Assembly: GCA_012799205.1 (NCBI GenBank)
Contig: JAAZLT010000005.1
Coordinates: forward strand, 1 to 43,243
Source: Clostridiales bacterium
GTDB taxonomy: Bacteria > Bacillota > Clostridia > Caldicoprobacterales > Xylanivirgaceae
Direction of reading: 5' to 3'
Length of the DNA stretch: 43,243 nucleotides
Positions 17,079-25,311 of the stretch are shown piece by piece (the first letter of the stretch is position 1; each line of letters begins with the position of its first letter). The notes beneath the pieces were generated by a model, which made no database searches, was not told the DNA's origin, and saw only the letters and a list, made by a program, of their open reading frames with translations. A program made the translations under genes and the position numbers.

Positions 17079-18444
17079 CCTCTTCTAAGGCCTCCTCTAG
17101 CTCTTCACCCTGTATATTATAACTCTTTATGGCTACGCCTTCTATGATTCCTATCATGGCAAAACTTACCACCATAGAACTGCCTCCATAGCTTGCAAAG
17201 GGCATTGTGACACCTGTAAGTGGAATGAGCTTTATAACCCCACCTATTATTATAAAGCTTTGAATAGCCAGTGATGCGGTGGCTCCCATGGCTAGTAGAG
17301 AGTCTAAGGCATATTTGCTATTCATAGCGATATATGCGCCTCTTACAGTAATAATAGCATAAAAGGCTATAACCATAAACCCAATTAATATGCCCATCTC
17401 TTCACATATGGCTGCAAATATAAGGTCTGTCCTGGATGCTGGAATGATATATGGTATGCCAAGGCCTAGTCCTGAACCAAATAGGCCCCCGCTACCTATA
17501 GCTATAAGAGCATGGGCTATTTGATACCCTCTATCTTCTATTTGAGCCCAAGGATTCCTCCAAGCTTCGACCCTCACCTTGACATGGCTAAATAACCGAT
17601 AGCTTATAAATGAGCCCACTGCACCAGCGCCGGCAGCCAATAAAGTTATATATACATCTGATGTGGCGATAGGATATATAAATATAAATACCATAAAAAA
17701 ATGTAGTGCCCCACCTAGGTCTCTCGAGAACACCAGTATGAGCATACATAGCCCTGTAAATATAAATACTGGCAGACGCTCTTTAAAGCCCCTCTTTTGG
17801 CTAAATTCTATGGCAAATACAAATATAAGTATTAGCTTTACAAGCTCTGAGGGCTGGAAACCAAACTCCCTTCCTGACACCTCAATGCTTATCCAATTTT
17901 TAGCCCCGCCTATGACCCTTCCAAATAAAGGCGCAAGAGAAAGTAGCACTACCCCAGCTATCATCATAGGATATAAAAGCCACCGCGTGTCTGAAATTTT
18001 TAGAGCTACTACTGTAGAGATCACCAGGGCAATAGACCCAAGTGCAAACCATTGTACTTGGTTTCTAGCTAGATCTGGGCTAAGCCTTTGTAAGAGCAAA
18101 AGGCCTATTATAAAAAGGGTGTTAGCTATTATAAGCAAAATGCCGTCTAGCCCCCTAAATAGCAGCTTTAATATAAAATATTGTACTAAAAATACCGCTG
18201 CTGCAAGACCTGCTAATATTACAATATCATAATCTATAGTCTTTACCTCTCTAAAGGATAAAAGTCCAAGACCTGTTATAAGCAGCAATATACTTATAAA
18301 TACCAGTATACCCTCATCTTTGCCCCTATCATCTTGACCCATAGAGGCAGTATCCCTTAGACATAGGAAAAAGATGCACCCAATTAGGAATACATACCAA
18401 TATCTAAGGGTTATTGACATTATTTCATATAATCTATCTTGCAT
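17068..18444 (-). CDS. FtsW/RodA/SpoVE family (SEDS) peptidoglycan glycosyltransferase
   Basis: A 458-aa polytopic membrane protein of the SEDS family, which polymerises lipid II into glycan strands together with a class B PBP. It has many hydrophobic segments. Conserved features include GGAKNWI, FQPSELVKL, the SRDLGGALHFF segment containing the catalytic-type Asp, and near the end PLTGVTMPFASYGGSSM. The cytoplasmic tail is acidic (EELEEALEEDEG) and overlaps the PBP start. The N-terminus is longer than in typical RodA, with two extra hydrophobic segments. It follows fhs by about 20 nt. FtsW versus RodA is undecided. Confidence 0.92.
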   Translation of the reverse strand: MQDRLYEIMSITLRYWYVFLIGCIFFLCLRDTASMGQDDRGKDEGILVFISILLLITGLGLLSFREVKTIDYDIVILAGLAAAVFLVQYFILKLLFRGLDGILLIIANTLFIIGLLLLQRLSPDLARNQVQWFALGSIALVISTVVALKISDTRWLLYPMMIAGVVLLSLAPLFGRVIGGAKNWISIEVSGREFGFQPSELVKLILIFVFAIEFSQKRGFKERLPVFIFTGLCMLILVFSRDLGGALHFFMVFIFIYPIATSDVYITLLAAGAGAVGSFISYRLFSHVKVRVEAWRNPWAQIEDRGYQIAHALIAIGSGGLFGSGLGLGIPYIIPASRTDLIFAAICEEMGILIGFMVIAFYAIITVRGAYIAMNSKYALDSLLAMGATASLAIQSFIIIGGVIKLIPLTGVTMPFASYGGSSMVVSFAMIGIIEGVAIKSYNIQGEELEEALEEDEG

Positions 18445-18465
18445 CGATTCACTGCCTTTCCAGTG

Positions 18466-20145
18466 TTAGAATAATCCGGTTATCCTTCCATCACTGTCTA
18501 CATCAATGTTTTGGGCAGAGGGGGCCTTTGGCAGACCTGGCATTGTCATTACATCGCCTGTTAAAACTACTATAAAGCCAGCACCGGAAGAGACCTTCAC
18601 GCTTCTTACGGTTATCTTAAATCCTTGTGGCCTTCCTAGCTTTTTAGGATCATCTGATAGAGAATATTGAGTCTTAGCCATACATACTGGAAGGTTTGCA
18701 AAGCCATTTTTAGACAGCCTTCTAATCTCTCTTCTAGCTGCTAGTGTAAACTCTACTCCATCTGCTCCATATACCTTCTTTGCTACTGCTTCAATCTTTT
18801 TATCTATAGGTAGATCTTCATCATATATATATTTAAATGAGCTATTATCCATCTCAGTAAGTTCTAATACCCTCTTAGCAAGCTCTATACCACCGCTGCC
18901 TCCTTGGCCCCATACATCTGTCATTATAGCATCTATACCTAGCTTTTCACAGCCCTTTTGCACCAGCTCTATCTCTTTATCTGTATCCGTAGGAAATTTA
19001 TTTATTGCAACTACTGCAGGAAGCCCAAATCTATCTTTTATATTTTCTATATGTTTTAAAAGATTTGGCATGCCCTCTTTTACCGCCTCTAGGTTTTCCT
19101 CAGATAGATCCTTTTTCTTAACGCCTCCATGATTTTTAAGTGCTCTGATAGTTGCAACTATTACCACAGCAGAGGGCTTTAAATCGCCTATTCTACATTT
19201 TATATCAAAAAATTTCTCAGCCCCAAGATCTGCTCCAAAACCGGCCTCAGTTACAACATAATCAGATAGCTTCAGGGCAAGTTTTGTGGCCATTATACTA
19301 TTGCATCCATGAGCTATATTAGCAAAAGGTCCTCCATGTACCAGCGCAGGGGTTTTTTCTAATGTCTGTACTAAATTTGGCTTTATAGCATCTTTTAAAA
19401 GAGCTGTCATAGCACCTTCTGCACCTAAATCCTTTGCCATAATTGGCTCATCATCTATACTATATCCAATTACAATATTGCCTAATCTCCTCTTAAGGTC
19501 TCCAAGGTCTGCTGCAAGGCATAGTATTGCCATAATCTCAGATGCAACTGTTATATCAAATCCATCCTCTCTTGGAACTCCACTTGTTCTGCCGCCTAAT
19601 CCACATACTATAGATCTAAGTTGTCTGTCATTCATATCCACGCATCTTTTCCATGTGATCTTGCGAGTATCTATCTTAAGAGTGTTGCCCTGATGTATGT
19701 GATTGTCTATCATGGCTGCTAGAAGGTTGTTTGCAGCACCTATGGCATGTAAATCTCCTGTAAAGTGTAAGTTTATATCCTCCATAGGTATTACCTGTGC
19801 ATATCCACCACCGGCGGCCCCTCCCTTTATGCCAAACACAGGCCCTAGAGATGGCTCTCTAAGGGCTACCATGGTCTTTTTATTAAGGCTATGTAGCGCA
19901 TCAGCAAGTCCTACAGATACAGTTGTCTTGCCCTCTCCTGCTGCTGTAGGTGTTATGGCAGTCACAAGTATAAGCTTTCCATCCTGCTGCCCTTTTGTCT
20001 TTTCTACTAGATCATAGCTTAATTTTGCCTTATATCTACCATATAGTTCAAGATCCTCTGGCTCTATATCCATACTCTTTGCAATCTCAACTATAGGGCT
20101 TGGCTTAGCTGTCTGTGCAATTTCTATATCGCTTTTATACTTCAT
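18466..20145 (-). CDS. fhs: Formate--tetrahydrofolate ligase
   Basis: Makes 10-formyl-tetrahydrofolate from formate, THF and ATP, feeding purine synthesis, and in acetogens the methyl branch of the Wood-Ljungdahl pathway. Motifs [16 protein letters not shown] (ATP loop), [18 protein letters not shown] and [12 protein letters not shown] are typical. An in-frame ATG ten codons further upstream (20175) lies inside the promoter -10 region; the ATG at 20145, with AGGAGG 8 nt before it, gives [11 protein letters not shown] and 559 aa, the usual family length. It heads a unit with the SEDS and PBP genes, an unusual combination. Its presence alone does not prove acetogenesis. Confidence 0.97.
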   Translation of the reverse strand: MKYKSDIEIAQTAKPSPIVEIAKSMDIEPEDLELYGRYKAKLSYDLVEKTKGQQDGKLILVTAITPTAAGEGKTTVSVGLADALHSLNKKTMVALREPSLGPVFGIKGGAAGGGYAQVIPMEDINLHFTGDLHAIGAANNLLAAMIDNHIHQGNTLKIDTRKITWKRCVDMNDRQLRSIVCGLGGRTSGVPREDGFDITVASEIMAILCLAADLGDLKRRLGNIVIGYSIDDEPIMAKDLGAEGAMTALLKDAIKPNLVQTLEKTPALVHGGPFANIAHGCNSIMATKLALKLSDYVVTEAGFGADLGAEKFFDIKCRIGDLKPSAVVIVATIRALKNHGGVKKKDLSEENLEAVKEGMPNLLKHIENIKDRFGLPAVVAINKFPTDTDKEIELVQKGCEKLGIDAIMTDVWGQGGSGGIELAKRVLELTEMDNSSFKYIYDEDLPIDKKIEAVAKKVYGADGVEFTLAARREIRRLSKNGFANLPVCMAKTQYSLSDDPKKLGRPQGFKITVRSVKVSSGAGFIVVLTGDVMTMPGLPKAPSAQNIDVDSDGRITGLF

Positions 20146-20176
20146 TTTACGCGCCTCCTGTTTAAATATTGACATT

Positions 20177-20185
20177 ATTATAACA
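20177..20185 (-). promoter_or_regulatory. Extended -10 promoter for fhs
   Basis: The minus strand reads TGTTATAAT, about 32 nt before the fhs ATG at 20145. The -35 region is weak. It is divergent from the receiver-protein promoter at 20213-20241, with only some 50 nt between the two. Confidence 0.6.
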
Positions 20186-20212
20186 TAGTTTTTTATAAAA
20201 ACGCCAAAATGA

Positions 20213-20241
20213 TTTCCAAATCCCCCAATAAATGATATAAT
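20213..20241 (+). promoter_or_regulatory. Promoter for the orphan receiver gene
   Basis: TTTCCA (20213-20218), a 17-nt spacer, then TATAAT (20236-20241) with TG at 20233-20234 making an extended -10. It lies about 40 nt before the ATG at 20284. Confidence 0.65.
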
Positions 20242-20283
20242 ATTTAAAGGAATCTATTGATTTATAAAGAGGAGAGGATGGCA

Positions 20284-20682
20284 ATGATTCTACGTGTGCT
20301 AATGGTAGATAATAGCTATCAAGCACGTCGCGATGTAGACAATAAAGTAAATTGGGTAGAAAACGACTTCGAGCTGGTGGGTGAGGCTAATAATGGTGAA
20401 GAAGCCCTTGCACTAATGCCACATGTATCGCCACATGTCATATTCACCGAAATTCGCATGCCCGTTATGGATGGTATCACGTTTATAGAGACCGCCAAAA
20501 AACGCTGGCCCGATGTTAAATATGTGATTGTAAGCAATTATGACAACTTTGACTACCTACGCCAAGCAATGAAAGTAGGCGCCTATGATTACATACTAAA
20601 ACCTGTCAGAGTTGATGAAATAAACCAAGTGCTCAGAAGAGCCAAGCTGGAAATTGAAACTGGCATTCGAAGATTCTTTTGA
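20284..20682 (+). CDS. Stand-alone response-regulator receiver protein with Asp-to-Glu acceptor change
   Basis: A 132-aa single receiver domain with no output domain. The CheY fold can be followed: VLMVDNS (normally VDDE), then PHVIFTEIRMPVMDG where the phospho-acceptor Asp of TDIRMP is Glu (codon GAA), VIVSNYDNFDY with the conserved Ser/Thr, and YILKPV with the conserved Lys. The closest resemblance is to receivers of YesN/AraC-type regulators. Glu at the acceptor site often mimics phosphorylation, so it may be locked on. No histidine kinase is nearby. The start is ATG 20284, 9 nt after AGGAG; ATG 20278 is only 3 nt away. Seven of eleven Arg codons are CGN, unlike the AGA/AGG-rich neighbours, suggesting transfer. 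Confidence 0.82.
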   Translation: MILRVLMVDNSYQARRDVDNKVNWVENDFELVGEANNGEEALALMPHVSPHVIFTEIRMPVMDGITFIETAKKRWPDVKYVIVSNYDNFDYLRQAMKVGAYDYILKPVRVDEINQVLRRAKLEIETGIRRFF

Positions 20683-20687
20683 GAAAA

Positions 20688-20721
20688 ACGCTTTAGACCT
20701 AAGTCTAAAGCGTCTTTTTTT
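20688..20721 (+). terminator. Intrinsic terminator after the receiver gene, probably bidirectional
   Basis: A perfect 11-bp stem ACGCTTTAGAC/GTCTAAAGCGT with a CTAA loop is followed by C and seven T residues on the plus strand. On the minus strand the stem is followed by TTTTTC, so it can also end cdaR transcripts. Confidence 0.88.
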
Positions 20722-20723
20722 AT

Positions 20724-21935
20724 TTAGTCTATATCTGCTACTATCTCTTTTGGATCTATAGATATAATCTCAACACCTACAGGTGCATCTACCTTTATTG
20801 AGATCTTCTTCTCACCTCTAGATGCCTTCTCTAAATCTACATATGCCCTTATGTCCTCATCTTCTAGTTTATCTATCAATGGCTTATGTCCTTTTACAAC
20901 TATAGTAGCTTTCTCCCCAGAGAGATTGGCTGTTCTATTTGTATTTAAATTTTCCACATCTATCTCTATAGAAAATTCTCTTTCTATCTCTATTTTTTTA
21001 ATCCTCACAACTACACTGACCTCAGATGGCTGGGCCGGGTCTAGATATATATCATCGTACTTTTGCAATTTCACTGTGTGCTTTATATCCGCCTTGGCAT
21101 CATTTATATCAATGAGCTCTGTACCAATAGATTTCATATCATTTAATAGCTTTTCACTACCACTAACCGTAATAGATTTAGGTTGTATCTCTATATCGTC
21201 TATTTCATACCCCTCAGCAGGCTTACCTGATATAGAGGCTTCTATGGTAAGATCCTTCTTAGGATATATAGGTATCATCACTATAGAAAAATCTTGATCC
21301 ATAGTAATAAACTTTGAATCTATATGTTGCCCATTCTCATCTAAAAGCTCTATAGAAAGTGATTGTTCTATAGGGGATTTGCTTTGTTTTAGATCCAGCG
21401 ATACCCTTCCTCTTACTATCTTATCCACTAGAGATTGTGGGCCAGATAAGAATACCTTATCGGGTTTTAGGGTATATGGCTGCATCTGATAGTTTGTAGC
21501 CTCTCGCCCCCTTATATCTACTTCAACGGGCACCTGTTTCGATGTCCTCTTATCTATTAAGATGGTCTTTTCGGGCCGCTTTTCAAGCCGTATGCCCATG
21601 GGAATTCCCTCTATATCTATTTCTATCTTTTGCTCCCCTGCCTTTTCCACATCTGCTAGATCTATATAGCCTTTTATTTTGCTCTCGTCTATTCTATATA
21701 AATCCCTTGCTCTGCCTCTAAGTCTCACTGTTATAGGATCTTCTATATCCCGAACTAGGCTCAGTTCCTTAGAGTCTAGATGGGATTCATTTCTTACACT
21801 GACGGGGATGTTGCCATAGCTTTTTGGCACCTCCGGGTTTTCCTCGCCAATGGCTATAAACCAGAGAATAATTGCAAATACAATGGATATTATTTTAGCT
21901 GGCCAGTTTCTGTGTCTATCCATATCCCTACTCAC
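20724..21935 (-). CDS. cdaR: CdaR, YbbR-domain regulator of diadenylate cyclase
   Basis: A 403-aa extracytoplasmic protein with one N-terminal transmembrane segment (about residues 14-31, IISIVFAIILWFIAIGE) and repeated YbbR domains, seen as recurring beta-rich units with PVEVDIRG, KPDKVFLSGP and IQPKSITVSGS. In Bacillus and Listeria CdaR binds CdaA and modulates c-di-AMP synthesis. The start is GTG at 21935 with GGAGG 7 nt upstream; it overlaps the end of cdaA by 8 nt. An in-frame ATG at 21923 is the alternative. glmM, which usually follows, is absent here: the gene ends at the bidirectional terminator facing the receiver gene. Confidence 0.92.
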   Translation of the reverse strand: MSRDMDRHRNWPAKIISIVFAIILWFIAIGEENPEVPKSYGNIPVSVRNESHLDSKELSLVRDIEDPITVRLRGRARDLYRIDESKIKGYIDLADVEKAGEQKIEIDIEGIPMGIRLEKRPEKTILIDKRTSKQVPVEVDIRGREATNYQMQPYTLKPDKVFLSGPQSLVDKIVRGRVSLDLKQSKSPIEQSLSIELLDENGQHIDSKFITMDQDFSIVMIPIYPKKDLTIEASISGKPAEGYEIDDIEIQPKSITVSGSEKLLNDMKSIGTELIDINDAKADIKHTVKLQKYDDIYLDPAQPSEVSVVVRIKKIEIEREFSIEIDVENLNTNRTANLSGEKATIVVKGHKPLIDKLEDEDIRAYVDLEKASRGEKKISIKVDAPVGVEIISIDPKEIVADID

Positions 21936-22782
21936 CTTTCATCCTCCACTTTTTAAAATCAAATGCTCTATGTTCCCCTTCTTGACCATATATCTCCTGC
22001 AAGATATCTTTTAATATCTTATGATCTAAATACCTAGTGAGCTTGCCATTATCTGCCATAGATATTATACCAGTCTCTTCTGATACGATTATGGCAACTG
22101 CATCTGATTGCTCTGATATTCCAATGGCAGCTCTATGGCGCGTGCCTAGCTGCTTGTCCAGATCTGGCGTGTTTGAAAGTGGAAGGAAACACCCAGCTGC
22201 AATTATTCTATCTTCCCTTATCACAGCTGCCCCATCATGTAATGGAGTATTTATTACAAATATATTTTCTATAAGCTGCTGAGATAGTCGTCCATCTATT
22301 GTAATACCAGTCTCTATAACATCATTTAACCCTGTCTTTTTCTCTATTACTATAAGTGCACCTATTTTATCCTCTGACATGCTCTTAATAGCTTTTATAA
22401 GCTCCTCTACTACAAAGGATGAATCTCTCTCGTCTTGAATTAAATTGGTTGCCCTATCAAATATATTGCCCCTACCTATTTGCTCTAGGGCACGCCTAAG
22501 CTCTGGTTGAAACACTACCAACAGAGCTATAACCCCAACGGTGACCGTATTTCTAAGTATCCAATAAACAGTATTAAGGCTTAAAACACCACTTAGCCAT
22601 GTTATAAATAATAATATAGTGAGGCCCTTTAATACCTGCTCTGCCTGTGTTCTTTGTATTAAGAGTATAAGGCGGTATAATACATAGGCCACCAGAAGTA
22701 TATCTATTATATGACGTATGACGTATGGAAATTGTATATACGGTTCCATGAAATATATTATGTCGTATAGCCTTGTGAGCAT
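21928..22782 (-). CDS. cdaA: Diadenylate cyclase CdaA
   Basis: Condenses two ATP into c-di-AMP, which controls potassium and osmolyte transport and cell-wall balance. Three hydrophobic segments in the first 100 residues are followed by the DAC domain. Its signature motifs are present: DGA in LHDGAAVIREDRI, and RHR in LGTRHRAAIGISEQSDA, with VSEETG after it. The 284-aa length is typical. GGGGGTAGG precedes the ATG at 22782. A promoter with an inverted repeat in its spacer lies just upstream. It is coupled to cdaR by an overlapping start. Confidence 0.96.
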   Translation of the reverse strand: MLTRLYDIIYFMEPYIQFPYVIRHIIDILLVAYVLYRLILLIQRTQAEQVLKGLTILLFITWLSGVLSLNTVYWILRNTVTVGVIALLVVFQPELRRALEQIGRGNIFDRATNLIQDERDSSFVVEELIKAIKSMSEDKIGALIVIEKKTGLNDVIETGITIDGRLSQQLIENIFVINTPLHDGAAVIREDRIIAAGCFLPLSNTPDLDKQLGTRHRAAIGISEQSDAVAIIVSEETGIISMADNGKLTRYLDHKILKDILQEIYGQEGEHRAFDFKKWRMKGE

Positions 22783-22827
22783 ATCCTACCCCCTTAATTG
22801 ACTCTTAGAGCACTTGACTCTATTTAT

Positions 22828-22856
22828 ATTATACACTATAAATATCATATAGTGAA
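22828..22856 (-). promoter_or_regulatory. cdaA promoter with inverted repeat in the spacer
   Basis: Minus strand TTCACT (22856-22851), 17-nt spacer, perfect TATAAT (22833-22828). A perfect 7-bp inverted repeat, CACTATA-N7-TATAGTG, covers 22834-22854 and so fills the spacer, a position suited to a repressor or activator. The amrS stop codon starts at 22857, so the promoter directly follows that gene. Confidence 0.5.
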
Positions 22857-23831
22857 CTAATTTACTAGTTTGATTTTATAGCCGCAATTATTACATTTTG
22901 AATCCTTTATGCCAATTATAGACACCCTATATCCCCGTCTAATAAGCAGGTGCCCACATCCGGGGCAATAGGTATTATTGTCTACCCCCAACATATTTCC
23001 AATATATACATAGGCTAGGTGCCTTTTTGCTATTTTGGCTAGGTCTAACATGGTCTTTTCAGAAGTAGCAGGTCTATCCATTAAATAATTTGGATAATAT
23101 TTGGATAGATGAAGGGGTATATGGCTATCTATATGAGATATCCATTTTGAAAGCTTATCTATCTCTTCAGTCCCATCATTTAACCCATTTATCACAAGTG
23201 TAGTTAGCTCAACATGGCAGGTGCTGGCAGCTATCTTTATAGTATTTTTTACAGGTTCAAGTGAGCCTTTACATACTCTATTATAAAAGCCCTCTGTAAA
23301 TGCCTTCAAATCTATATTCATAGCATCTATTAGAGGCAATAGTTTTTTCAGGGGCTCTTTATTTATGAAACCATTTGTCACAAGTACATTTTTAAGCCCC
23401 CTCTTCCTAGCTAGCTTGGCTATATCATATACATATTCAAAACCAATTAAGGGTTCGTTGTATGTATATGCAATGGCAAAACTTGAAAGCTCTAGGGCCT
23501 TATCTACCACTTTTCTAGGGTCGATCTTTTCTGTGACTCTGTCTCGTTGCGAGATCCGCCAGTTCTGGCAAAACTTACACTGCAAATTGCACCCTAGTCC
23601 ACCTATAGATAGTATATCATAGCCGGGATAAAAGTGATATAAGGGTTTCTTCTCTATGGGGTCTATGGCCATAGAGGATATACTTCCATAATTTAATGCA
23701 TAGAGATTCCCACCTTCGTTCTTCTTTTGTCTACATATACCCATCTTTTGATTGGCTATAGAGCATCTATGGGGACAGAGTTCACATATTACGGCCCCAT
23801 TCTCTCTGGAAAAGAATCTAGCCTTTATCAT
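22857..23831 (-). CDS. amrS: AmmeMemoRadiSam system radical SAM enzyme
   Basis: A 324-aa radical SAM protein of the AmrS family. It has an N-terminal cysteine cluster (CELCPHRCSIANQKMGIC), the radical SAM motif in GGLGCNLQCKFCQNW (Cys-x3-Cys-x2-Cys), and a C-terminal zinc-ribbon of two CxxC pairs (CPGCGHLL, CNNCGYKI). It resembles pyruvate formate-lyase activating enzymes, but the reaction of the system is not established. The ATG at 23831 with AGGTGG 9 nt upstream is preferred over two in-frame GTG codons at 23843 and 23840. It directly follows the Memo-AMMECR1 fusion gene, whose TAG stop is at 23846-23844. Confidence 0.93.
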   Translation of the reverse strand: MIKARFFSRENGAVICELCPHRCSIANQKMGICRQKKNEGGNLYALNYGSISSMAIDPIEKKPLYHFYPGYDILSIGGLGCNLQCKFCQNWRISQRDRVTEKIDPRKVVDKALELSSFAIAYTYNEPLIGFEYVYDIAKLARKRGLKNVLVTNGFINKEPLKKLLPLIDAMNIDLKAFTEGFYNRVCKGSLEPVKNTIKIAASTCHVELTTLVINGLNDGTEEIDKLSKWISHIDSHIPLHLSKYYPNYLMDRPATSEKTMLDLAKIAKRHLAYVYIGNMLGVDNNTYCPGCGHLLIRRGYRVSIIGIKDSKCNNCGYKIKLVN

Positions 23832-23843
23832 ATATCTCACCAC

Positions 23844-25184
23844 CTATTTGTATCTTATGACTTTAAAGCGCTCCATCTTATATCTCTCATTGGGCCTAAT
23901 ACCAGCCTTTTGAAGTGCTATACTGACCTGCTCCTCAGGGGAGTCTATGCCTTCAATATTTGGAAGTAGTAGTCCCCTTTTTAAGCCCTTTTTAACTATT
24001 ACACCATATTTTTTTACATTCAAATCCTCTATTGAATCTATGGGCTCAGGATTTTCAAGCACATCTACAGAATATACTATATCAGATAGCTCCCCTCGCC
24101 TTACAGGCGTAAATCTTGGATCTTCAGTGCCGGCACTTATGGCATTATCTATTAGCTCTTTTGCTATATTCTCTTTGGTAGGCCCAATTGTACCTATGCA
24201 GCCCCTTAGATTTCCATGTATATTTAGGGTTACAAATACCCCTGCCCTATTTTCTATCATCTGCCTTGGCAAGTCCTCTGTAGGCTCTATAATCTCTCCG
24301 GTATTTATATATGTCTCCAAAGCCCTTCTAGCAAGGGATACATAGGGGCCCTCCCCATTAGCTTTTGGGAGAATAGATGCTACGCTATACCCTACACCAA
24401 AGGGCCCCTCATAAGAGAGTAGCCTTGGATTTATATCTTGTCCATAAAGTGCACCAAAACCCATAATGATGGGGCGAAGTCCACATTCTCCGCCATCTCT
24501 AATAAGTCCCCTATCCAGATTCATAAGCCCTTTTACAGAGCCTTCCTTTATATTATCTGTTATGGCCTTATCCAGTTTAGGACCCGCCGGATTAAATCCA
24601 TATGGCCCATCCTCTGCCAGTCTATGGGATAGATCCGCACTGGAGATAATCACCGTATCTGTACCTAAGTTCTCTATGGCCTCTGCTATGGATGTGCCAA
24701 ATCTATGGATCTGACTATATTCTAAAAATGAGACAGTTATATGAACTAACTTAAATTCTCTATAGTTTTCGAGTACAAAATGCAAAGGCACCAATGCACC
24801 CCAATCTAGATCAGTTGATACGCCATATGTCTTTGCGCTTTTGACATCTAGGCCAATACATGGTATGTCCATGTTTCTCGCTGATTGCATAATTTCTATA
24901 CCTAGATCTATGTCATTTTCAAACTTGTACTTCAGCCTAGGTCTTCCGAATCTACCCATATCTCCACTTAATATGTTATCCATCATAATCACAATTGTAT
25001 CCTCAAACATAGGTCCATGAGGCGTTATAAGGACTATGGTAGAGGGTGCCAACTTTGCTATCTCCTTTGAACATTCCATAAGGGCGTCTATAGTCGACTG
25101 AGCCTTTTTTTCTTCACCACGCCCGATCTTGGGCATTATAATAGGTGGATGAGGCATTATATATAGTCCCTTGACATTTTTCAT
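23844..25184 (-). CDS. AmmeMemoRadiSam system protein AB (Memo-AMMECR1 fusion)
   Basis: A 446-aa fusion of two conserved families of unknown biochemical role. Residues about 1-265 are a Memo-like domain related to extradiol dioxygenases, with metal-site-type histidines in MPHPPIIMP, ITPHGP and SADLSHR. Residues about 280-446 are an AMMECR1 domain with the hallmark LRGCIGTIGP and DPRFTPV. In many genomes the two domains and the radical SAM partner are separate neighbouring genes; here A and B are fused and the SAM gene follows. AGGAG is 8 nt before the ATG at 25184. No signal peptide. It may have its own promoter at 25273-25300. Confidence 0.92.
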   Translation of the reverse strand: MKNVKGLYIMPHPPIIMPKIGRGEEKKAQSTIDALMECSKEIAKLAPSTIVLITPHGPMFEDTIVIMMDNILSGDMGRFGRPRLKYKFENDIDLGIEIMQSARNMDIPCIGLDVKSAKTYGVSTDLDWGALVPLHFVLENYREFKLVHITVSFLEYSQIHRFGTSIAEAIENLGTDTVIISSADLSHRLAEDGPYGFNPAGPKLDKAITDNIKEGSVKGLMNLDRGLIRDGGECGLRPIIMGFGALYGQDINPRLLSYEGPFGVGYSVASILPKANGEGPYVSLARRALETYINTGEIIEPTEDLPRQMIENRAGVFVTLNIHGNLRGCIGTIGPTKENIAKELIDNAISAGTEDPRFTPVRRGELSDIVYSVDVLENPEPIDSIEDLNVKKYGVIVKKGLKRGLLLPNIEGIDSPEEQVSIALQKAGIRPNERYKMERFKVIRYK

Positions 25185-25272
25185 GCTTATCGCTCCTTTA
25201 ATATTTCTTGTTTTAGTGCGATCTTCTCCTATTGAGTGAATTCTATTAGCCTATTATATTAATATTTTACCT

Positions 25273-25300
25273 ACTATAAGTTTAGCACAAGTATAGCCAA
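25273..25300 (-). promoter_or_regulatory. Possible promoter for the AmmeMemoRadiSam genes
   Basis: Minus strand TTGGCT (25300-25295), 16-nt spacer, TATAGT (25278-25273). A second TATAAT (25258-25253) lies closer to the gene but lacks a -35 partner. Confidence 0.35.
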
Positions 25301-25311
25301 AAGTGCAAAGA

